From Salipiger mangrovisoli (GTDB lineage: Bacteria; Pseudomonadota; Alphaproteobacteria; Rhodobacterales; Rhodobacteraceae): a stretch of DNA of 49,371 nucleotides. The translations under genes were made by a program, and so were the position numbers. The DNA is taken from positions 1 through 49,371 of the forward strand of contig NZ_JADFFK010000030.1 in the NCBI RefSeq assembly GCF_015223355.1. The letters are read 5' to 3'. Each line of letters opens with the position of its first letter. Within the stretch, counting starts at the first letter, position 1. Positions 43,272 to 49,371 of this stretch are shown here, piece after piece. The notes below the pieces were generated by a model. It ran no database searches. It was not told the origin of the DNA and saw only the letters and a list, made by a program, of their open reading frames with translations.

Positions 43272-44014
43272 TGAAATATGGCTCGGCCTTCCTGGCGATC
43301 GGGTTTGCGCTGCTGCTCTGGCAGGGCATCGTCACCCTGACCGGCCTGCCGAAGTTCATCCTGCCCGGCCCGCGGCTGGTGGCCGAAAGCTGGTGGACCA
43401 ACCGCGCGCTCATCGCCGAACACACGCTGATCACCGCGATGGAGGTGCTGATCGGGCTTGTGATCGGCACGGCACTCGGCATCGCGAGCGCCATCTACCT
43501 CGCAAGCTCGCGCGTCGCGCGGCTGGTGATCCAGCCGATCCTGGTCTTCACCCAGGCGCTGCCGGTCTTCGCCCTCGCGCCGATCCTGACGCTGTGGCTG
43601 GGCTTCGGCCTGGGATCGAAAATCGCCATGGCCGTGCTGATCATCTACTTCCCGGTCACCTCGTCCTTCTGCGACGGTCTCATGCGGACGCCGCGCGGGC
43701 TGCTCGATCTTGCGCAGACCATGCAGGCCGGGCACTGGCGGACGCTTCGGCTGATCCGCATTCCCGCGGCGCTCCCGTCGCTCGCCTCCGGCATAAGGCT
43801 GGCCGCGGTCTATGCACCGATCGGCGCGGTCATCGGCGAATGGGTCGGTGCCTCGCGCGGGCTGGGCTACCTGATGCTCCTGGCGAACGGCCGGGCCAAA
43901 ACCGACCTCATGTTTGCCGCGCTGCTGACGCTGGGGGTCTTTGCGGTTCTGCTGCATCTCGCGGTGCATCTGGCCACGCGACGCCTGAGTGGCTCCAGCC
44001 CCGACCGGGCCTGA
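43271..44014 (+). CDS. thiX: ABC permease ThiX (pyrimidine-precursor import)
   Basis: An inner-membrane permease of 247 residues of the SsuC/TauC class with about six helices. The EAA-type coupling loop is LLDLAQTMQAGHWRTLRLIRIP. The segment VYAPIGAVIGEWVGASRGLGYLM is typical of this class. The start overlaps the thiZ stop (TGATG). It is the final gene of the thi operon; only 8 bp separate it from the convergent LysR gene. Confidence 0.92.
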   Translation: MKYGSAFLAIGFALLLWQGIVTLTGLPKFILPGPRLVAESWWTNRALIAEHTLITAMEVLIGLVIGTALGIASAIYLASSRVARLVIQPILVFTQALPVFALAPILTLWLGFGLGSKIAMAVLIIYFPVTSSFCDGLMRTPRGLLDLAQTMQAGHWRTLRLIRIPAALPSLASGIRLAAVYAPIGAVIGEWVGASRGLGYLMLLANGRAKTDLMFAALLTLGVFAVLLHLAVHLATRRLSGSSPDRA

Positions 44015-44022
44015 GACGCAGG

Positions 44023-44934
44023 TCAGTTCATCGGCTGCAACAGGGCCTGCTCATAGGCGCTGCGCATCGCCGAAACGAAGGCGGTGACAGGGCTGCGCTC
44101 GGGGCGGTTCGCCATCTGGATCACCGCCAGTTCGAGGTCAAGGGGACTGGCCAGCGGCAGCACCCGCATTCCCGTCCCGCGCAGCGCCGTCACCGAAAGC
44201 CGGTCGACCACCGTGCAGAGCCGCGCCCCCCGTGCGAGCCCCACCGCAAAGGGGATACTGAGCGCGGTGAGCCGCCGCCGCGGCTCGATCCCGCGACGGG
44301 CCAGCTCGGCCTCGACCCGCGCACCAAGCGGCGCGTGGATATTGTGGTTCACGTAATCGCTGCCATGCAGCCAGGCGAGATCGAAGGCCGCCTCGCTGGC
44401 GCGCGGATGGTCGGGCGGCACCACCGCCACCAGCGGCATGAGCCCGATGATCCATTGCCGCAGCTCCGGCCGGTCCCCCCAGGCGCCGCCGACCCCCAGA
44501 TCGGCCGAGCCCTCGCGCAGCGCCGGCAGCTGGTTGTTCTGCCGCCCGCCATCCACCACGACCTCGAGATCGGGGAAGCGCCGGTGGAGCTGCCCGATGG
44601 CATCGGGCACAACCGCGTTGGCGAGCGCCGCGGTGGCCATGATCCGCAGCGCCTCCTGCTTGCCGCGCCGGATCGACTCGACCGACTGCTCGACCTGGCC
44701 CAGCCGCTCGAAGAGCCCGCCGCTCTCGGCATAGAGCCGCTGCGCTTCCCAGGTCGGCTCCAGCCGGCCCGAGACATTCCGGAACAGCACCAGTCCCAGT
44801 TCGTCCTCGAAGATCTGCAGATGGCGGCTGACGGTCGGCTGCGACAGGCGCATGACGCGCGCCGCCGCACTGACGCTGTCGGTCTCGAAGACCGTCCGGA
44901 ACACCTGAAGACGGTGCAGGTTGATGCCGTTCAT
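44023..44934 (-). CDS. LysR-family transcriptional regulator
   Basis: A regulator of 303 residues. The N-terminal helix-turn-helix is LQVFRTVFETDSVSAAARVM plus RLSQPTVSRHLQIFEDELGLVLFRN, residues about 8-53. The C-terminal effector domain has the LysR_substrate fold (LRIMATAALANAVVPDAI, GSADLGVGGAW). It is divergent from the TRAP-M20 operon, with a LysR-type box between them, so it most likely activates that operon in response to the imported compound. Opposite orientation makes a role in thi expression unlikely. Confidence 0.92.
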   Translation of the reverse strand: MNGINLHRLQVFRTVFETDSVSAAARVMRLSQPTVSRHLQIFEDELGLVLFRNVSGRLEPTWEAQRLYAESGGLFERLGQVEQSVESIRRGKQEALRIMATAALANAVVPDAIGQLHRRFPDLEVVVDGGRQNNQLPALREGSADLGVGGAWGDRPELRQWIIGLMPLVAVVPPDHPRASEAAFDLAWLHGSDYVNHNIHAPLGARVEAELARRGIEPRRRLTALSIPFAVGLARGARLCTVVDRLSVTALRGTGMRVLPLASPLDLELAVIQMANRPERSPVTAFVSAMRSAYEQALLQPMN

Positions 44935-45065
44935 CGCGCCCCCAAAACGCCTATTTTTTAATCACAGAGTCAGCAACGACCGAAATTCAGTCGCCGCGGC
45001 ACCCAGCCCGGAACGCGGCCGCACCAGCTTTCAACCGGCAATTCGCGTTGCACTCCAAGCGAACC

Positions 45066-45114
45066 CATACGCGAAACGTATGAGTTGGCCAATATTTATC
45101 GTATTGCCTATATA
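45066..45114 (+). promoter_or_regulatory. LysR box and promoter of the TRAP-M20 operon
   Basis: The inverted repeat CATACG-N5-CGTATG (45066-45082) contains a perfect ATAC-N7-GTAT, the T-N11-A form of LysR recognition sites. Just downstream are TTGGCC (45085-45090) and TATATA (45109-45114) with an 18-bp spacer, a plausible -35/-10 pair. The arrangement, with the box abutting -35, is typical for activation. The rest of 44935-45151 shows no other feature. Confidence 0.65.
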
Positions 45115-45151
45115 GCGCCGGTTCCCTTGTCTCCGCTGAAAGGAGACACTG

Positions 45152-46435
45152 ATGCCGATATTCCCCTTCCTCTTTCTCACCGCGACGCTGCTCTCGGGCT
45201 CGGCCATCGCCTATTTCGTCGGCGGAGCCACCATCGTCGGCTTCTTCAGCCTCGACCAGACGCGCTACCTTGCCGCGCTGCCGCAGCGGGCGATGAGCCA
45301 GCTCGACGTCTTCGCCTTCCTCGCCATGCCGCTGTTCATCCTGACCGGCGAGCTGATGAACCGTGGCGGCGTCACCGAGGCGCTGATCCGCTTCTCGCTG
45401 TCGATGCTGGGCCGGTTCAAGGGTGGCATGGCGCATGTGAACATCCTGACCTCGGTGTTCTTCGCGGGCATCTCCGGCTCGGCGACGGCGGATGCCGCGG
45501 CGCTCGGCAACACGCTGGTGCCCGAGATGGAGCGGCAGGGCTACAGCCGCGACTATGCCGCGGCGATCACCGCCGCCTCGTCGATCATCGGGCCGATCAT
45601 CCCGCCGTCGATCATCCTGATCTTCTACGGCGCGCTGCTGAACACCTCGGTGGTGGCGCTCTTCGCCGCGGGCGTGGTGCCGGGTCTGCTGCTGGCGGCG
45701 GTGCTGATGGCGGTCAACGCCTTCATGGCGCACCGCTATGACCATCCGGGTGGCAAGGGCTCGGAGATCCCGCCGTTCTGGGGCTCGCTGGTGCAGGCGC
45801 TGCCGGCGCTGTCGCTTCCGGTGATCATCCTGTCGGGCATCCTCTTCGGCGTCATGACCCCGGCCGAGGCGGCGGGCGTGGCCTCGCTCGCGGCGCTGGC
45901 CGTGGGCATGTTCTATGGCCGGCTGACCCTGCGCGACGTGCAGGAGGCACTGTCGCGCACCGTCATGCTCTCGGGCGCGGTGTTCATCATCCTCGTCGCC
46001 GTCGCCACCTTCGGCTATCTGACCTCGGTCGAGCAGCTGCCGCGCAAACTGGCCGAGATGATCGGCGACGTCGGGCTCGACGCCACCGGCTACATGATCG
46101 TTCTGAACCTGATCTTCCTTGCGGCGGGCATGGTCATGGACGTGAAGGCCGCCGTCGCCCTGCTTGGCCCGCTGCTGATCCCGCCGGCCATCGCGCTCGG
46201 GGTCGACCCGGTGCACATGGGCATCCTCATCGGCTTCAACCTGACCGTCGGCCTGCTGACCCCGCCGCTCGGAGGCGTGCTGCTGATCCTCTCGACGGTG
46301 GTGGACATCGGCTACTGGCGGCTGGTCCGGGCCTGCCTGCCCTTCCTCGTGGTCGAACTGATCCTTCTGGGCGTGCTGATCTACGTCCCGGCGATCTCGC
46401 TGACCCTGCCGCGTTACCTCGGCCTCATCAACTGA
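45152..46435 (+). CDS. TRAP transporter large permease subunit (DctM family)
   Basis: A sodium-dependent secondary transporter membrane subunit of 427 residues with roughly 12 hydrophobic segments. Family motifs are FAFLAMPLFILTGELMNRGG, FFAGISGSATADAAALG and SIIGPIIPPSIILIFYG, plus NLTVGLLTPPLGGVLLI in the second half. The ribosome site is AAAGGAGACACTG. It comes first in the operon (order M-P-Q), whereas P-Q-M is commoner. The substrate is unknown; the linked M20 enzyme suggests an N-acyl or amide-bearing carboxylate. Confidence 0.93.
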   Translation: MPIFPFLFLTATLLSGSAIAYFVGGATIVGFFSLDQTRYLAALPQRAMSQLDVFAFLAMPLFILTGELMNRGGVTEALIRFSLSMLGRFKGGMAHVNILTSVFFAGISGSATADAAALGNTLVPEMERQGYSRDYAAAITAASSIIGPIIPPSIILIFYGALLNTSVVALFAAGVVPGLLLAAVLMAVNAFMAHRYDHPGGKGSEIPPFWGSLVQALPALSLPVIILSGILFGVMTPAEAAGVASLAALAVGMFYGRLTLRDVQEALSRTVMLSGAVFIILVAVATFGYLTSVEQLPRKLAEMIGDVGLDATGYMIVLNLIFLAAGMVMDVKAAVALLGPLLIPPAIALGVDPVHMGILIGFNLTVGLLTPPLGGVLLILSTVVDIGYWRLVRACLPFLVVELILLGVLIYVPAISLTLPRYLGLIN

Positions 46436-46456
46436 TCCCCAACAGGAGACACAAGA

Positions 46457-47431
46457 ATGAAAACCACCCTGCTTGCCGCCAGCCTCGGGCTTGCCGCGCT
46501 CACCGCCACCGCTGCCAGCGCAATGGACGACGTGATCGTCGCCTTCGCCGGCACCGAGGACCTGAAGAACGACGCCGAATACGTCTTCATCCATGCCTTC
46601 GCCGAAAGCCTCGCCGAGCATGGCGTCAACGTGGTCGTGCACCCGTCGAACACGCTGGGCAAAGAGAGCGACCGCTTCGACCAGACCTCGCAGGGGCTGA
46701 TCGCGGTCAACATCGGCAACGGCGGCGTGCTGATGAAGGCCTCGAAATGGTCCTCGACGCTGTTCCTGCCCTTCCTGACCTCCGACGAGGCCTCCTTCGA
46801 CCGCATCGTCGAGGAAAGCGACGGGCTGGCCAAGATCAACGAGGAGGCGTCGCGCCTTGGCGTGCGCGTCGCCGGCTTCGCCATGCGCGGCGGCACCCTG
46901 GGCCTGTTCAACACCGAAAAGCCGGTCACCACGCTGGCCGATGTCGCCGACATGCGCCTGCGCGCACAGAACGGCGACCAGGTGACCTTCATGTCGGCCT
47001 GGGGCGCCAAGCCCACGGTGGTCAGCTGGGCCGAGACCCCGAACGCCCTGCAAACCGGCGTTGCCACCGGCCACTTCAACCCGCCCTCCACGGTGGTCGC
47101 CGCCGGACAGGTCGAGCTGCTGAACTACTTCACCCCGCTCAATGCCGGCCCGGTGCCCAAGGTCATCATGATGTCGGACGACTGGTACAGCTTCCTCAGC
47201 GACGAAGAACGCGGCTGGGTCGACGAGGCCGTCGCCCGTGGCATCGAGGTCAACCGGGCCTGGGCGCTCGAGCAGGCACCCTATTTCGAGCAGGTCATCG
47301 TCGACGGGGGAATCGAGGTGACCCCCCTCGCCGAGGGCGAGCGTGAGAAGTTCGTCGAAGCCTCGCGCGCGGTGTGGAACCAGATCGTGCCGCAGGAAGA
47401 CGTGGATTACATCACGCAATTCACCGAGTGA
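46457..47431 (+). CDS. TRAP transporter solute-binding subunit (DctP family)
   Basis: A periplasmic receptor of 324 residues. The signal peptide MKTTLLAASLGLAALTATA is followed by ASAMDDVIVAF. The conserved carboxylate-binding Arg lies in VADMRLRAQNGDQV, about residue 173, indicating an acidic substrate as in nearly all DctP proteins. Other family segments are VVVHPSNTLGKESDR and GVATGHFNPPSTVVAAG. It lies 21 bp after the large permease gene. The substrate cannot be read by eye. Confidence 0.92.
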   Translation: MKTTLLAASLGLAALTATAASAMDDVIVAFAGTEDLKNDAEYVFIHAFAESLAEHGVNVVVHPSNTLGKESDRFDQTSQGLIAVNIGNGGVLMKASKWSSTLFLPFLTSDEASFDRIVEESDGLAKINEEASRLGVRVAGFAMRGGTLGLFNTEKPVTTLADVADMRLRAQNGDQVTFMSAWGAKPTVVSWAETPNALQTGVATGHFNPPSTVVAAGQVELLNYFTPLNAGPVPKVIMMSDDWYSFLSDEERGWVDEAVARGIEVNRAWALEQAPYFEQVIVDGGIEVTPLAEGEREKFVEASRAVWNQIVPQEDVDYITQFTE

Positions 47432-47498
47432 TCCATCGCTCACCGGGGTGCGGCCGGCGCCGCGCCCCCTCCTTCCCTGCCCTGCCAAGGAGTCCTTC

Positions 47499-48056
47499 AT
47501 GCACGCCACCGCGCGTTTTCTCGACCGGCTGAGCTTCGGCATCGACCGCCTGCTGCGCGCCATCGCGCTTGTCGGGCTGGTGCTGATGGTCGCCTTCATC
47601 TCGCTGCAGGTCGTGGCCCGCTACGGGTTTTCCGCGCCCCCCGCCTGGACCGAAGAGGCCGCCCGCTACGCGATGGTCTGGGTCGGCCTGCTGGGGGCCG
47701 CGATCTCGTATCGCGCCGGGTTTGACCCCAAGCTGGTCAAGCTGCCCGCCACGCTGCCCCGGCCGTTGCTCGCGCTGGCTGCGCTGCTGCGCGGCGCGGC
47801 GGTCGTGATCTTCCTCGGCCCGATCCTGTTCTTCTGCTTCTTCGGCCCCGGCCTGAACCCCGAGCGGTCATTCCTGGCACGCAACCTCTACACCACCGCC
47901 GAGAGCTTCGACATGCCGACGATCTTCGTCGCGGTGACCGTGCCGATCTTCATCATCGCCATCTTCCTGCATGGGCTCGCGCATTGCGCGCGGGGCCTTG
48001 CGACACTGCGGACCCCACGTCCGGAAAGAGACTTCAATGCCCTCGATCACGCCTGA
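47499..48056 (+). CDS. TRAP transporter small permease subunit (DctQ family)
   Basis: An inner-membrane subunit of 185 residues with four hydrophobic segments. The segment FSAPPAWTEEAARYAMVWVGLLGAA contains the family-typical W-T/S-E-E-x-A-R motif. AAGGAG lies seven bases before the ATG. Its 3' end overlaps the M20 gene by 20 bp, indicating coupled translation of transporter and hydrolase. Confidence 0.91.
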   Translation: MHATARFLDRLSFGIDRLLRAIALVGLVLMVAFISLQVVARYGFSAPPAWTEEAARYAMVWVGLLGAAISYRAGFDPKLVKLPATLPRPLLALAALLRGAAVVIFLGPILFFCFFGPGLNPERSFLARNLYTTAESFDMPTIFVAVTVPIFIIAIFLHGLAHCARGLATLRTPRPERDFNALDHA

Positions 48057-49227
48057 CGCGCTGCGCGCCGACTCAGATTTCATCACCCGCCTGACCGAGC
48101 TGCGCCACGACATCCACCGCCATCCCGAGACCGCCTTCGAGGAGGTGCGGACCTCGGGCATCGTCGCCGAGCGGCTGCTGGCCATGGGCATCGAGATCCA
48201 TCGCGGACTTGGCCGGACCGGCGTCGTCGGGACGCTGAAGGGCCGCCATCCCGGCAACCGGACCATCGCCCTGCGCGCCGACATGGACGCGCTCTTCATC
48301 GAGGAGCAGACCGGGCTGCCCTATGCCTCGGAGGTGCCCGGCAAGATGCACGCCTGCGGTCACGACGGGCACACGACGATGCTGCTTGGCGCGGCCGAGA
48401 AACTGGCCGCCGATCCTGACTTCGCCGGCACGGTGCATTTCATCTTCCAGCCCGCCGAGGAGGGCCTTGGCGGCGCGCGCGTGATGATCGAGGACGGGCT
48501 CTTCGACCTCTTCCCCTGCGACGCCGTCTACGGCGTGCACAACGGACCGAAGGAGCCGCTCGGCCAGGTCCGCACACGCGCGGGTGCCTTCATGTCGGCG
48601 GGCGATACCTGGGAAGTGATCTTCGAGGGCAGCGGCGGGCATGGGGCCATGCCCCATGCCGCGTCCGATCCCACGGTCCCGGCAGGACAGTTCATCGCGG
48701 CGCTGTCGCAGATCATCTCGCGCAAGGTGCCGGCCACCGAGGCGGCGGTGATCTCGGTCGGGCACATCGACGCCGGAAGCTACGACAGCCCGAACATCAT
48801 CCCCTCCCGCGTGGTCGTGCGCGGCACCGCGCGCTCCTACCGGCCCGAGATACGCGATCTTCTGGAACAGTCGATCGGCGCCTTCGCCGAAAGCTGCGCC
48901 GCGCCGCATGGCACCACGGCCCGGCTGATCTACACCCGCCGCTACCCGCCGCTGGTCAACACCGCCGCCGAGGTGCAGCGCGCCGCCGCCGCGGCCACAG
49001 GCACCGTCGGGGCCGAGTTGGTGGACCCGGATGCCCCGCTGGCCGGAGGCTCCGAGGACTTTTCCTTCATGCTCGAGAAGGTGCCCGGTGCCTATGTGAT
49101 GATCGGCAATGGCGACGGCCCCGGGTCCGCCTTCGTCCACACGCCGAAATTCGACTTCAACGACGCGTTGATCCCGATCGGCGTGGCCTACTGGATGAAC
49201 GTCGTTCAGGCCGAACTGGGGCTCTGA
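48037..49227 (+). CDS. M20-family amidohydrolase (hippurate hydrolase/IAA-amino-acid hydrolase-like)
   Basis: A di-metal amidohydrolase/carboxypeptidase of 396 residues. Metal-site residues visible are C107 and H109 (HACGHDGH), the EE pair E141/E142 (QPAEEGLGG) and the C-terminal His of VHTPKFDFND. The dimerisation domain includes GGHGAMPHAASDP. M20D members release amino acids from N-acyl or N-aroyl conjugates. The Cys-for-Asp metal ligand is characteristic of this subfamily. The start ATG 48037 has GGAAAGAG upstream. As the last gene after a TRAP importer it probably hydrolyses the imported conjugate. Confidence 0.92.
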   Translation: MPSITPDALRADSDFITRLTELRHDIHRHPETAFEEVRTSGIVAERLLAMGIEIHRGLGRTGVVGTLKGRHPGNRTIALRADMDALFIEEQTGLPYASEVPGKMHACGHDGHTTMLLGAAEKLAADPDFAGTVHFIFQPAEEGLGGARVMIEDGLFDLFPCDAVYGVHNGPKEPLGQVRTRAGAFMSAGDTWEVIFEGSGGHGAMPHAASDPTVPAGQFIAALSQIISRKVPATEAAVISVGHIDAGSYDSPNIIPSRVVVRGTARSYRPEIRDLLEQSIGAFAESCAAPHGTTARLIYTRRYPPLVNTAAEVQRAAAAATGTVGAELVDPDAPLAGGSEDFSFMLEKVPGAYVMIGNGDGPGSAFVHTPKFDFNDALIPIGVAYWMNVVQAELGL

Positions 49228-49245
49228 TCCCGTCCCGCCCGGCCG

Positions 49246-49371
49246 CTACCGTGCACCGCTGCGCAGCAGCGCGCGGTAGCGGCCAAGACTGCCTTCGAGA
49301 TGCGCCTTCATCGCTGCCTCGGCACGCGCCGCATCGCCGTCGATGATCGCATCGACGATACCTGCGTGCTC
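49246..49371 (-). CDS. FCD-GntR regulator, C-terminal fragment
   Basis: Only the last 41 residues are in the window; the gene continues beyond the right edge. The visible part, EHAGIVDAIIDGDAARAEAA followed by MKAHLEGSLGRYRALL, is the terminal helix pair of FCD domains in FadR-subfamily GntR regulators, ending at a TAG. It converges on the M20 gene with an 18-bp gap. It could regulate the TRAP operon or genes further right. Confidence 0.8.
   Translation of the reverse strand, partial: EHAGIVDAIIDGDAARAEAAMKAHLEGSLGRYRALLRSGAR

Noticed and set aside
44987..47599. Long minus-strand frame opposite the TRAP genes
   Set aside because: Same antisense composition bias; the plus strand encodes complete TRAP subunits with signal peptide and ribosome sites.

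Overview
This is a gene-dense, high-GC (about two thirds G+C by eye), transporter-rich chromosomal or large-replicon segment. It looks like a marine-type alphaproteobacterium, most likely Rhodobacterales (Roseobacter group / Paracoccaceae). That rests on overall protein style, the many ABC and TRAP importers each with a local regulator, and the thiDOSGEF-thiYZX-tenA layout; no rRNA marker is present, so the genus is not claimed. I see no tRNA, rRNA, CRISPR array, prophage or insertion sequence.

Left part (1-14.3 kb). A LacI-type regulator, ribose/inositol-class ABC importer and the start of a TIM-barrel sugar isomerase lie on the minus strand (1-4451). A TerC/Alx-type membrane protein follows on the plus strand, behind an unusually hairpin-rich 5' leader. 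Then come a small exported or membrane protein of unknown function and a fused SecDF. Next is a catabolic unit of GntR/UTRA regulator, COG3618 amidohydrolase and MatC-like permease. A DMT exporter and a divergent AraC regulator share a very clear inverted-repeat operator.

Central island (14.4-26.6 kb). A TetR regulator with an AT-rich array of palindromes precedes one long run of plus-strand genes. These encode three paralogous COG1228 amidohydrolases (prolidase/dipeptidase-like), a complete polyamine-class ABC importer with a Tat-type binding protein, a COG0523 (CobW/ZNG1-type) GTPase, an intact M24 metallopeptidase and a second M24-fold protein that has lost most metal ligands. I read it as an import-and-hydrolysis system for a dipeptide or other amide with its own metallochaperone. 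It is the most likely undescribed system here. An 863-bp gene-poor gap with a possible SDR remnant separates it from the next block.

Sugar-acid block (27.5-36.4 kb). A MalK/UgpC-type ATPase is divergent from an FCD-GntR gene across a double palindrome. The rightward operon holds a hormone-sensitive-lipase-type hydrolase, binding protein, two permeases, a tagatose-3-epimerase-like isomerase, a Gfo/Idh/MocA oxidoreductase and a mandelate-racemase/enolase-superfamily dehydratase or racemase.

Thiamin block (36.4-44.0 kb). A sigma70-like promoter and TPP riboswitch drive thiD-thiO-thiS-thiG-thiE-thiF followed by thiY-tenA-thiZ-thiX. This gives thiazole synthesis, coupling and pyrimidine salvage; thiC is not present here.

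Right part (44.0-49.4 kb). A LysR regulator is divergent from a TRAP importer (genes in M-P-Q order) and an M20 amidohydrolase, with a classical ATAC-N7-GTAT LysR box between them. A truncated FCD-GntR gene closes the window.
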